This document shows positions 13,401 through 24,500 of a stretch of DNA of 64,000 nucleotides, piece by piece. Location of the stretch: positions 83,079,684 through 83,143,683 of the forward strand of contig CM067082.1 of NCBI GenBank assembly GCA_034008185.1, written 5' to 3'. A program made the position numbers and the translations under genes. Origin of the DNA: Gorsachius magnificus (lineage: Eukaryota > Chordata > Aves > Pelecaniformes > Ardeidae). The notes below the pieces were generated by a model. That model was not told the DNA's origin. It worked only from the letters and a program-made list of their open reading frames with translations, and did not search any database. The first letter of the stretch is position 1. The number at the start of each line of letters is the position of its first letter.

Positions 13401-13880
13401 GGAGTAATTTTAAGCCGGGCTCAGCCCCGCGCGGCGTGGCGCGGTGGCACGCGATGGCTCCCCGGGGTCACCCAGGGGCAGCGGTGTGACTTCCAGCACA
13501 TTCCGGGCTCCCGCCCTCACGCGTGGCCGGGCGGCGGGCTCCCGCACGGGAGGCCGCGGGCCCCCGCGGGCGCCGGGACAGGGGGATCAGGCGCCACGGG
13601 GCGCAGGCCGCGCCGAGCTGCCCGCAGGGCCCCCGCGCCAGCCGTTACGGCGGGACCGGGCGGCGCTGCGCGCTCCGCCGGCCAACCCCACCGCGGAGCC
13701 GGGCGGGCGGGCCTGAGACACGCAAAGCGGTGAACCTCCGCCGCCTGCCGGCTGGGAAAAAGGCTGAGGGACGGCCGGGCCAGGACCACCCGTCTGAGGG
13801 GGGGAGGCGGCGGCCGCCGCCGCCGCCCCCCCCCTCCGCGGGCAAGGGCAGCGGGGCGGCGGGGAGCGGCGGGGCGGGGA

Positions 13881-13900
13881 GCAGGCGCAGGCGCAGGCGC
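13881..13900 (+). promoter_or_regulatory. GCAGGC tandem, possible NRF1-like sites
   Basis: Three tandem GCAGGC units are followed by GC, creating overlapping GCGCAGGCGC strings. These resemble the NRF1 consensus (GCGCAYGCGC) with one central difference. They sit about 40 bases upstream of the ZNF143-type site, so they are in promoter position. Binding is inference. Confidence 0.3.
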
Positions 13901-13932
13901 CGCCGGGGCTGGCTGGCGGCCGGCCGGCCGGG

Positions 13933-13946
13933 ACTACATTTCCCAG
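13933..13946 (+). promoter_or_regulatory. ZNF143/SBS-type promoter motif (ACTACATTTCCCAG)
   Basis: The string ACTACATTTCCCAG matches the fixed positions of the well-known vertebrate promoter motif ACTACAnnTCCCAG bound by ZNF143 (Staf) and associated THAP11/HCFC1. In vertebrate CpG-island promoters this motif normally lies within about 100-200 bp of the start site. That would place PHLPP1 transcription initiation near 13.95-14.05 kb. The match is seen directly; binding and start-site placement are inferred. Confidence 0.65.
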
Positions 13947-14060
13947 CGCCCCCGCGCTCCCCCCCCCCCCCCCGGCGCGGTTTCCCCCCCCCGTCACCCT
14001 CGCTCGCCGCCCTCGCTCGCCGGCCCTTGTCAGCAACGAGGCGGGGGCTGCTTAATATTC

Positions 14061-15370
14061 ATGAGGCGCGGGGAGCGGGCGGGCGCGCGGGGAGCGGCGG
14101 CGGCTGCCTGCTCACTCGCTCCCGGCCTCCCTAATGGCGCTCGCGGCGGCGGGGGCGCGGGGCTGAGCCGGGCGCGCGGCGCGAGGGCACCGGCGGAATG
14201 CTCCGCGCTGCTACGTAACCCACCCCGGCACGCGGCGCCGCGCTCCGCTCGGCCCCCCCCGCGCCGCGCCGGGCCGCCGAGCGGCGCTCCCAGCAGGGGG
14301 GGGGGCGGCGCCCCCCGGGCGGCGGCGCGGGGGGGGCGGGCGGGGCGGGCGCTGGACGGCAAAGGAGCGGGCGGCCCGCGGCGAAGGCGAGGGGGAGCCG
14401 GCGGCTTCGCTCCCCCCGCGGCGCGGGCGGCCGGCGGGACTCCGGCGGCCCCCGGCGGGGCCGGCAGCGCCAACTCCCTGCTCCTGCGGCGGGGGAGGCT
14501 GAAGAGGAACCTCTCCGCCGCCGCCCCCTCGCCCGCCGCCGCCTCGCTGGGCACCCTTGGACAGGAAGGCGCTGCTGCTGAAGCCGCCCCGGCAGCTGCA
14601 GCCCCTGCAGCCCCCGGAGCGGGACTGGGTGCGGCGGGACCTGCAGCGGGGCTGCGTCCACGTCTACGAGCGCCACGCGAGCTGCTACCTGCGCCCGGTG
14701 CTCTGCACCCTGGGCAGCCCGGCGGCCGAGGGGGCCCGGCCGAGGGGCCGGCGGGGGACGCGGAGCGCGCTCGCCGGAGGAGACTGCGGGGAAGCGGCGC
14801 GGCCCGGCCGCTTGGCCCGGGGGCGGGGGAGCCCGGCGCCCTCCGACTTCAGCCCCGGGGCGCCGCCGGCCGAGCTGTACCTGGCGGGGCCGCCGCTCTC
14901 CTGCCCCTCCCTCCTGGGGGAGCTGGGGCCGGCCGGCTCCGACACCGAGAGCTTCAGCCCCAGCGCCGAGAGCGTCTCCGACCGGCTGGACCCCTACAGC
15001 AGCGGCGGCGGCGGCGGCTCGTCCTCCTCGGAGGAGCTGGAGGCGGAGCCGGTGCCCCCCGACGGGCTGGAAGCAGGTGCGGGGCCGGGCCGGGTCCCCC
15101 CCCGCCCGGGGGAGCTGCCCCCGGGGCGGGCAGGGGCAGCGCCGGCGGGCGCGGTCGGCGGGAGGGAGCTGCCGGCGGGGGCCGCGCCGCCGGGGCCCCC
15201 AGCCCTGTACGTGCAGCTCCACGGGGAGACGAGCCGGCGGCTGGAGGCCCACGAGAAGCCGCTGCAGATCCAGAACGACTACCTCTCCCAGCTGGGCTTC
15301 CGGGACCTGTGGCGGGTGCAGGAGGAGGGCATGGACTCGGAGACCGGCTGCCTCATCCGCTTCTACGCCG
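14061..15370 (+). CDS. PHLPP1 exon 1 (N-terminal extension and RA-like region), with apparent frame break
   Basis: This is the first coding exon of PH domain leucine-rich repeat protein phosphatase 1, a cytosolic/membrane-associated PP2C-type phosphatase that turns off AKT and PKC signalling. Identification rests on blocks I recall from vertebrate PHLPP1. NSLLLRRGRLKRNLSAAA lies in frame 0 (about 14472-14525). LDRKALLLK then RDWV..DLQRGCVHVYERH lies in frame 1 (14557-14676). SDTESFSPSAESVSDRLDPY is at 14938-14997. The Ras-association-like ALYVQLHGETSRRLE through QNDYLSQLGF, EEGMDSE and CLIRFYAG is at 15202-15370. The PH domain, LRRs and phosphatase domain must lie on later exons. The two frames differ by one base, and frame 1 has a stop at 14500-14502, so a shift between about 14503 and 14557 is needed for one product. 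The chosen ATG is the only in-frame one seen before the first block, but its context is weak (T at -3, A at +4). The exon ends in phase 1. About 437 codons is shorter than the human extension. Gene identity is very likely; the start is uncertain. Confidence 0.88.
14329..14349 (+). repeat. G-quadruplex-prone tract inside exon 1
   Basis: A G run of eight is followed by C-separated G3-G4 runs (G8-C-GGG-C-GGGG-C-GGG), satisfying the four-run G-quadruplex pattern on the coding strand. It lies in the low-complexity Gly/Ala/Arg-rich part of the N-terminal extension. It could form RNA or DNA quadruplexes and is a likely spot for sequencing error. Confidence 0.6.
15331..15333 (+). other. internal Met of EEGMDSE, candidate start of the short PHLPP1 (alpha-type) form
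   Basis: The ATG in frame 1 at 15331 encodes the Met of EEGMDSETGCLIRFYAG. From memory, the short human PHLPP1 form begins at the matching methionine and lacks the N-terminal extension. If so, a product starting here would escape the upstream frame break. The context is GGC before the ATG and G after it: -3 is G and +4 is G, which is favourable. Confidence 0.45.
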
Positions 15371-15376
15371 GTGAGC
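15371..15376 (+). other. splice donor of PHLPP1 exon 1 (GTGAGC)
   Basis: TTCTACGCCG is followed by GTGAGC, a good vertebrate donor. The break falls after the first base of the Gly codon in the conserved FYAG sequence, so the intron is phase 1. Reading through the donor gives low-complexity Arg/Gly/Pro sequence unlike any PHLPP, which supports the exon ending here. Confidence 0.85.
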
Positions 15377-18300
15377 GGGGCGGCGGCCGGGGGAGGGAGC
15401 GGCCCCGGGGGGGGGGCCCACCCCCCCCCCCGGCCGGAAGGTGGCCCGCGGGTGTCGCCGCGCCGGGGAGGGGCCGTGCGGGGAGGTCCCCGGCGGCGGC
15501 GGGCAGGGCTGCCCTGAGCCGGCTGCCGGGGGAAGCCGGGGTGTTAGCGGCGCTTGGACGCCCCGGGCTGCCCGAAAGCTGACGCTGTGCCAGGGCAGCC
15601 TCCCCTCCCTCCCTCCCTCCCTTCAAGGCGCGGGTAATGGAGGTCGCTCTTCTGCCGCTCTCCGTTTCCAGCAGCGGCACTGGGCGTTCGAGGTTTAATC
15701 AGCCTTAATCTGCCGCTTTCCCTAGCGACGAGGAAGGCGCCGGTGCCGCGGCTGGGGGACGGGCGGTGGAGGGCTGTTGCAGGATGCTGGGGCTGTAGTT
15801 GAGCTGTGTGCTGCGCCGCGCTCCCGGGCCGCCTGGCAAGGGCTCCTTCGGGAGGGGGAAGCTCCCCGCGGCTTTGCTCCTGAAATAGGTTGCGACTGTG
15901 CAGGGCCCGCAGAGGCCCGAGCTGAGAACGGTGCAGTCCTGCCGGCAAAACCCTGAGCTTAAGCTTTCCGTGTTGCCCTCAGTTTTTCCCGTTTGTTAGA
16001 GTAGCGGGACTTTGCTGAGAGACCGAGGCAAGTACAGGGCATAGCCTTTGGAAACAGGGTAGTCAAAACCTTTATAATGAAGGGGCGGAAGCTTTTTCAT
16101 GCAGCTTTGCTGTCACAACTTAGTACAGAATTTGGGGAGTATCGGGTGGAAAAGTTTAGCTCCCACGTTGTAATTATGCAACCTTCTGCAGTTTTAGGGA
16201 GGTTTAAAAATACCTCGTGTGTCAGTTGAATCGGTTTGTATGAAATACTTACTGTAATCGTGAAAAACTCCTTGGGTTTTAACAGTCCTGTTCATCTCTG
16301 CAAGGAGGAGAAATTGTTTGATGTCCAAGTAAGCGTTCAAATACCTAGCAAGCTTTTCTGTGAAATAGGTAAACGTGGTATCCAAAGGTAAGGTCATGCT
16401 AGCAAAGTAGCAGATGCCATCCTGACCCCTTGCCGGGTTGGCTGAGCGGAGTCGTCCTTCATTGAACCGTGAGAATTCAGTGCTTTAACTGTGTGTGTGT
16501 GTAAAAACAAAAGTGGACATTTCTTCTCTGGAGTGAATTCCGCTGAATGTCAAATAGAGGCGGTGATGGCGGGGTGGGAAGGAGAGCAGCACGCTAGATA
16601 AGTGCCCTGCTTTATTCAGAAGAGGATGTGGGAGTGGTGGCCAGTGGTCAGTTCAGCTTTTCTTCAGATTCCTCGGTCGGTTGTATAATGACCCCGGCCT
16701 GACAAGCGCAGGAGTAGTATTTGTCCAAGGGATTGACAGAAGTAGGTTAGATACGCGGGGTTGGAAAGGAGCGAAACCAGTTTTTTCATATGATGATGAT
16801 GGTGATCTGCGTGTTTCTGTGCTGCTGAGGGTGGAAGTCGGCAGGTGATGCTGGAAGGGATGCTGCTTCCTTTATTTCCAGTCCCACTGTTAAATGGGGG
16901 TGCACAGACACGTTTTAAAGTGGGACAGCCGCGTGCCTCCTTTTCTAACAGGATGGGTGTGAAAGAAAACACAATCAGAAAGCATTGCTAAGACTTACAC
17001 ACAGTTAAGCCTGTTTGCATGTAGTTTTTATGCATCAAATGATTCGTTCTAGATGTTAAGTGCAGATGTGCCAGCTCTTGTTTTATTTCGGTGTCTCAGC
17101 CCGATTGCTAGTGTAGCTCATACGTTTTGGACTTCCTTGTACAAAATTACTGAATTAGAAACTTATTTCTATAAGCACACCTAGGATTAAATTAATGCAA
17201 ATTTCTTACACAGGTTCATATGCTAAGTAGTATGCCTCTGTACTTCAAAAGTGCAGTGTTTTTTTGAAATCCTTATCTCTTTGAGGGGATCTGTGATCGA
17301 CATCTAAACCGCCTGTGATCAGGTCCTTGTAGCAGAGTGGTTGCAGCATCTAATGCACCAGACCAGCCAAAACCAGCTAAAAAAATATAACTGACATGTA
17401 ATCACACTGACTTTATGTAGCTCTCTTGGCAAGTTATCTCTGCTTCCTTATTGTATATCCCCCCCACCCCCTGAAAGATGAAAGGGAGGGAAGGAGAGAC
17501 ACTTAAAGAGAATACACATCAAATTAAACTGGAAAAGGGGAGTGGTTTTTGGCCCCAAAGTTAGGGTGTTTTGCTTAGGAGAAGTACCTTTTGTATAAAC
17601 GATCCTCCAGGATCGTACCCTAAGGAAAGCTTTAAAACGGTGATTTCCTGTTTGCCTGGGACTTCATTGGTTTGAGCAGCCTGGCTTGTCCCAGTGGGTA
17701 GGGAACCACTAGCATCCCTATCCCTGTAATTTCCTGCAAGCTGTCTCAGTAGGATTTGGTGATCCAGCTCTTGTACTGATGTGAAGTGGCATAAACCTAG
17801 GCTGGATTTATTGCATTGCTTCTAAAAAGAATTCTTTCACCTAATCCCCTTGGAGTGGGGACAGAAGAAGAGAAGCACAGTGGCGACTTTTGGGCTTTTG
17901 TTATTTCTGGGGAGCAACAGCTTTAAGACTGGAAGATTACTATACTGAAACTTAACGTTACAAATTCTCATAAGATGATACAGGCAATGATTTCAGTGAT
18001 GACTGTAGGTTGGTAATTTCTCTAGTTGTGGAATCGGGAAAATACATATTTAAAAAAAATTGCTAGAAGAACTGCAGAGAATCAGGATTTTTCATGATGA
18101 CAAAACAGCTTTCTTAAATAGCAGTCCACAAACATACTGTAAATGGAACATCTGTTCTTTTAATGCAGAATTAAAAATTTAAAAGCCCCCCAAACCAAAA
18201 TGTGATACTAGGAAGGTAACAGTGCTTCCTGTACACTGCCTTGGTTCGTTTCAAAATGTGGTTAGTGCATCTTTATTTTGTTATCTCCTCGCCTTTTCTT

Positions 18301-21300
18301 ACTTAGAGTGTGAGCGTGGTTGATTTCTGCAGTCTCTTGACTCTGAGCATTAAACAGATAATGCCGTTGCTAAAACAAAATCCCTTGCAGCTTTAAGGGT
18401 CTGATCCTACTCCCTCTAACATCAATTTGAGGAGAATTGGGCATTAGTGACTGGTCATGCATGTCAACTTATGTCAACTTTTCTCTCTGTTGAAATCTGT
18501 CTTAAGAAAAGATACTGTTCTCAAAGTTTGAAATACTTAATCTCTATTTAAAAGGGTATGGTTAAATAGCTTTCTGCTGAGATATTACGTTACTGAGTTA
18601 TGGAACTGCATAAAAATCCATAGTGCAATTACAGTCATGATATTGTCGCTGGGAGACCGATTAGGTCAGATGTACTGAACTATTCCTAAAACCATAAGAG
18701 TGGCTGTGGTCCAGAAGGCTTCTCGCAAACAAGTTATAGTACTCCTTATGCTCTGTAAAAATAATTTTTGTAAAACATAAGTTGTCCCAGTGGCTTTGAC
18801 TTCTCTGTAATTTGCATGCAGAAAGAAAAATAGACTGATGCACCAATTGCATCATTTAAAAACTGCAAAACTTGCTTATTTGTTTTGAGGCTTTAGATCA
18901 AAAATAAGCACGGAATCATATTCATTGCTATGTTCTGGAGCATCTTCATGGCAAGAGGCACGAGTAACGTGATCTTGGTCTTGAAGACCAGTTCAGTACA
19001 ATGGGTGTTTGAGGCTTTTTTGTTATACTACTGAAAGGTGATGTTATTTGTGATTCTGGCGCTTGGCCACCATTAAATTCTCTGCTCTTTGATGTGACAT
19101 AGGGCTTCTGCACCTGCTGGTGTCATCAAATATATCAATTTTCAGTAGGTGATTGCCTATGGGCAGAATACTAAGAAATGCCAGATGTAATTAGGGGTGT
19201 TAATTTTGCATCTTGCTGTCACATGTTATTTGGGAAGAGATGCTTTTTGCTCATGTGACTTTTTAGAAAGCTGGGAGGAGAAACGAATTCAGCTTTGTCT
19301 TGAAGTTCATTCCAAGAAATGTTGGTCTGTCCAGTACGGAGGTAAGGGTGGGAAGATCTAGCGTGAAGATCGGTTGCAGTGATCTAAGCAATTGCTTGGT
19401 GGTTTTTGTTTTTTTGGGTTTTTTTAAAAAAAATACACTTGGTAGCTGGGGGTCACACTAAGACTTCCAGCTATATGGATGGAAACATGGTTTTAGATGC
19501 TTACTCTTACATGAAAACACCCTAGGCCTGGCATTGCCGAGCTTTGTGGAATGTGACATGTATTGAATCACTAGCTGCTTGTTGCGCTACTTGGTGAATA
19601 ACTCAGTTGAGCTATTTAATACATCGGTAAAATCGATTTAAGATGACTAAGTGCCATTTAAGGGAGGGGAAAAACGTGCACAGACAGACATGCTTCTTAG
19701 CTGAGGGTAGGAGAACAGCTGTGCCGTAAAGAGCTTCTGCCTTCGGAACACTGACTTAGTTCTGAAATCCAGTATCTTATTTAACATGAAGGAAATGAAT
19801 TCACATTCCTGTGAATGGATGTTTTTTTACAGATGCGATTGGAAAGGAGAGGTCTCTGTGAACTTCTCTGAAACCAACAGCAAAAACAACCTCTGCCTAG
19901 GGCTGCCATGATCTTGATTTTTTGGTTTTTTTTTTTTTTTTTCTTCCTAACATGACTTGGATGTACGTTCTTTCACCCTGTAGTCATGCATGTCTTGGCA
20001 TCTCCTGCAAAGAGAAGTAATACCTAAAACTTGCCGCTTTGGGAAACTATCTCATTTTGATTACGTAGTGTGTTTAAATCCCAGCTTGGTCCTTGGCGGG
20101 ACCAAAGTAGTGGAATTTCTAGTCCTGTTCCGCGGGAAAAATTTAAAATGGCTGTGGTGCCCTTGGCTTGCTCCACCTGTCCATGTGTGGACGTACCTCC
20201 TGGTGGCTCGATTGGGGTCTTCCTAAGGTGGGTGGCTTTGCTGTCTCGGGGTGGGGGGCGCAGCAGCCTCCCCCCTGCGCAGGAAGAGCCCTGCAGATAA
20301 CGCTGGAATGCTGGTGGGACCGCAGCTGAGCTTTGGTATGTGGCGGCTGTTAAGTACAGTAGTTTTCTGCGACTTTTAAATTCTGTTTGTACTCCTGGCT
20401 AGCATCCATAATTTAAGTATGTGTGAAGTACCAACACGGGAGATTTCAGTGCGATGTACATAAGAGTTACTATATATACTAAATATGTAGTACCTAAATT
20501 GGTACATCCAGGAGCTGAATTTCCTCACTGCTGCAGCACAGAATGCAGCGTTCTTCCCCCCCCCCTTTTTTTTTTCTTTTTATGTACTTTGATACTATCC
20601 TTCTTTCTGTATCTTGCTAACTACTTCCTTAAAAAAAATTAAGCATCCTCTTGGTGATGAAACTGCCGATATACCTAAAAACCCTTGTGCAATTAAAATA
20701 TCCATCTGTTCTGTTAGGACACTGACAGACTGCTATGCATCTAAAGCACTACGTGGTTCTTGGGAAGATACTGCTTAATAGTACAACCCCTCCATACCCC
20801 CCCATTCATGCAAAACAGGGCTAGCAACGGGTATATGCTGCTTAACTACCAAAACCTACTTTGTGGTCTGATAAAACAATACAGAGAGAGATTTCTTTGT
20901 TATCTGAGTGATCATCTGGAAGAGAAGCCAGCATAAAACCCCATGTCTGAGGAGGTCAGTTTGAAAAGCATGCATACAGAATTCCATAGAACAGAGGCTT
21001 AGGGATGGGCATCCTACAGGGTGCTGCTTGTTACACTCAGCTGTTGCAGGAGGGGACCTGCACCTCACAGGCTTACAGCTGTATTTCCCTCTGCCTTTAA
21101 GGGGTGCTCATTTTGAATTAACTGTTTAAGCTGTTAGTATCTTGACTTAGGAACAAAAAAAAAACGAAAAAGAAGCTGAAGACTGACTTTCTATTTGCCT
21201 TGGACGGTAGAAGCAAAGACACTTTGACTTAAGGCTTCAGTGTTTTATTATTTCACTGCTTGTGGAATGCGGCACACTGGCATTTTAGGTGAGATAAATC

Positions 21301-21489
21301 TGCGAGTGCACTGGTTTTCAGCTTCCCTTGACTCAATTTTATTGCTCTATTTTAGAACTTTTCTCAGATGAGGATTTGCACTCTGTGAAGGCGTATGTCT
21401 GAAACAGCCCTCTAATAGCTTTAATCTTTGACCCAGAGAACCGAATGTTGCGTTTACCTTTCAGGTTTTTTTGGTGAGGTCTGTTGTGG
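15377..21489 (+). other. PHLPP1 intron 1, proximal part, no exon recognised
   Basis: The first 570 bases are the GC-rich shoulder of the CpG island, including a CCCT-rich patch at about 15600-15621. After about 15950 the sequence is AT-rich and ordinary. T runs occur near 19930 and 20568. A short direct duplication ATGTCAACTT lies near 18464-18483. I recognise no second exon, RNA gene or transposon here. Confidence 0.55.
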
Positions 21490-21494
21490 TTTTT

Positions 21495-21529
<35 letters not shown>

Positions 21530-21534
21530 TGTGT
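21490..21534 (+). repeat. T27 run followed by (GT)9
   Basis: A run of 27 T (21490-21516) is followed directly by nine GT units (21517-21534). This is a simple sequence repeat and possibly the remnant of a retroposed poly-A tail on the opposite strand, although no SINE or processed copy is recognisable next to it. Confidence 0.85.
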
Positions 21535-24500
21535 ATTCAAATGGAATAGACTTTGATGCTCGGTGTCAGTTGCAGTTTGTGTGGGGAAACTAACTCAAGT
21601 AAAAGGGATGGGGTGGGGTGTACTAAAGTCTCTCTTGTTTTGTAAGCTTCGCTATCTTGGCCCTGTGGTTCCAGCTTATTTTTTCCTTCTCAAAGGTGTT
21701 TGAGAAATGCAACCAACCTCTGTAAACAACTAACAAGTTTTAAAGTCACTGAAAAATGAACGTGTCTTAACGTTTTCTAGATTTGCCTCCAAGAGAGGAA
21801 TTCTGAAACACTAAGCTCTTCACAGGAAGGCAGTGTCCTCATTTGAAAAATAATCAATAACCTCTTGTTTATGATAATAGTCTGCGAGATTGCAAACCCA
21901 AGTTAAAATTCCATCTGCATGGTAATGGCAGAGTTGTGTACAGATTTGAGGTAGTTAAGCTCTACAAATTTTGTGTCAGAAAGTTTCTGTGAAAATTCTA
22001 TATTTTCAGCTTCCTGCTCTGCTCAAAAGTGCCTTCTTTTATTCTTCGTATAACGTTTGTCCTTCAAATAGCTTTTCCGGACAGTCGAGTTAGCTGCAGC
22101 ATTACCTTTTTGGAGAGAATAATTTTTACTTTTTTCACTATGAAATAACTTGTATTTGCTGTAATTTTTTTTTTTTGTTTTTCCCGATTCGGCTGGCATT
22201 TGTCCAGTATGCTATCTTAACATAGCTATCATTTTCCAAAGATAACTAGTGGCAAATTCTAACTGAACATTTTCCCACTGATTGCTGTTAAATACTGAAG
22301 CCATCTTGGATATTGAATAATTTTTTAAACTTGAGCCTTTTGATTTATGATATATTTTAATTGACTCTTAATTTACTTTTTGTTGTATGTGTGCTATATG
22401 ATAAAACGTTACATGCAAAGAATAGACATCATTTGCCTATTGGAATGCAGCAGCTGTCCCAACAGCATGGAGAGACTTATGTGGGTTGTAAATGAATAAG
22501 AATATTGTATTCCGTTAAAATTCTATTCAGAATTTCAGGTAGGCAAAATCAAGAGTAAAACCAGTTTTCTGTGATGCTTGTGTTGGCACACCCAGTTTGG
22601 TGTTGGCTTTTTTTTTTAAAAAAACAAAACATACACTGGCAGTAATCACTATTTGGAGTCCTGTCTGTACAAGTTACCACGGCTGTGGTCACCCCCTCCA
22701 TACCCACTGTCACGTAAAATCATTTAGTTACCTAAGTTTGATAGTCCAAAGTCTTTATGCCAGTTGCCACAATTGGGATTCATCCTGCTTCCCTGTTTAG
22801 CTAAGAAGCCAGTCCTGACCCTTTGGGTCTGATGGCTGAGACTTTCTGCCGTTGTGGTTAAATATGTGGAAGAATGGGAATGGTGCAGAATCTCTTGGGG
22901 GTTTTTGTGCTCCCCCCCTCCCCCTTTATTGAGGGGGCAAATATTGTGCTTTGAAGAACATTCTATTTAAAAATGACAACTTAAATTAGGAAGAAAGACC
23001 TCCTGGAGTGAAAAGCCATTTAATTTCACAACACAGCATACTATTCTTTGAAGCTTTTTCTGTTGACGGGGAAGTAAAATTTCTTCCATCTGGCTTTGAC
23101 TTATTTGGAGGCATGCTGAAAATCCTCATTGCCCGACTAACTGTGTGTTCCTCGATTTGACAGCTAAGAATAACTATTTACATATTGATGTAAAGTACTG
23201 AGTTTCAGGGGATTTTCTCTCCAATTTTATCTAGTTTAGCTCTTGGGGGAGAAGGAAAATGAAACTGTGTAAGTGGAGAAGATTTTTAAAGTTTAACTAA
23301 ATGGTTTTTTGGTTGGTTTTGGGTTTTTTTTTTTTGCGTGTGGGCCAGAGGTAAATTTGGCCTTTTGTGCAGGGTGTTAATTGCTCCTGGTCTTGTCTAG
23401 TGGCAATGGGAATCTTCAAACCAATCCTTCACTAGGCTCTGGATTGTATTCATAATTCTCAAAACCCCATAATAGCCGCATGAACCGGTTCCTCTCATGT
23501 GCAAGCGCTCCAAGTGCTGTGCCAACTTTATTTAAATAAAGACAAAACAGTGGGCCTTGGTCCAAGGGGTAAGGAGGAGCTGGAATGCCTTTGAAGTTCA
23601 GGACCCTAGGCTGTAGGTGCGATTTACATAAACCTCATGATGTAATCTGAATGCAGTTTCTCTTCCTGTTTGTTCGATTTATGAATCTTTCTGTCCAAAG
23701 AGAAAGAGATAGTAAGACCTGTAATTAAGATAAGAGGCAGGCCGCTCCTTTTCTGAATGCTCACTCTGGTGAGGAGAGAATTTCAGATGCAGCATTAAGG
23801 GTAGAACAAAACCTGTGATTCAGGCACCTTCAGTTGATGAGAAGAATACCAGCTCTTTTCCTTTGAAAAAGCTGCATGCTTCTTTAAACAATAACTATGC
23901 CTGGTGCAACCTATTATTTCTTTAAAATAAATGGTACAGAAAAGCTTAAGAGTTCTTATTAACAAGGATTTTGCTTTTATATCAGCCATAGATGGTCTTC
24001 ATCTGAGCAGCTCTCATTGGTTTCAAAGCTACCTTGAAACTAGTAAGTTTTTAAGTGGACAGTGAGCTTTCTGATTGGAATTGCATCCAATGACGTTTTG
24101 TGGAACACAGCCAAATGCTTGCTTTTTTTTTCCTGGCTGATGGATCCTCTCGAACCTTTTTTTAAAGCAGATAGTAAGTTAGTAGCACTGGGTTTGGGAT
24201 GGGAGTCCGGCTAGCAGCAAAGCTAACGATACATGCAGTCTACTCGCTCATAAGATGGTTGGCCAGATCTACTGGTGATGACTTCTCACCAGTCATTTAT
24301 TATGATTACTGACTCAAGTTGTAAGTGATGGAGGAATGTCTTTTTCCTTCTATTGTGTGCTACTACGTAGTGGGACAGACAGACCTCTGGGGGACAACAG
24401 TCTCCGTTAGCAATCATTTTATTTATGAAACTTAATTATGTCTGAGGCAACCTAATATTGTCTGTCAGTATTGGCTTTCTGCATCTACATGTATTTGCTT

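Larger units (their letters stand above)
13400..15950. promoter_or_regulatory. CpG island covering PHLPP1 promoter and exon 1
   Basis: Very high G+C with dense CpG dinucleotides runs from about 13400 through exon 1 and tapers off into intron 1 by about 15950, in sharp contrast to the AT-rich sequence on both sides. No clear TATA box stands at a plausible site upstream of the exon, as is usual for CpG-island promoters with dispersed starts. The island contains the ZNF143-type site, a GCAGGC tandem, G-rich quadruplex-prone tracts and long C or G homopolymers. The boundaries are by eye. Confidence 0.9.

Noticed and set aside
13444..14134. Long open frames on both strands in the CpG island upstream of exon 1
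   Set aside because: Open because of extreme G+C; translations are Arg/Pro/Gly/Ala-rich low complexity on all strands with no conserved block.
14134..14166. ATG at 14134 (MALAAAGARG) as an alternative PHLPP1 start
   Set aside because: It is in frame 1 but hits a stop after ten codons, at 14164-14166, before any conserved block.
14131..15252. 373-codon and 174-codon minus-strand open frames across exon 1
   Set aside because: Shadows of the GC-rich PHLPP1 exon; the + strand encodes the recognisable conserved blocks.
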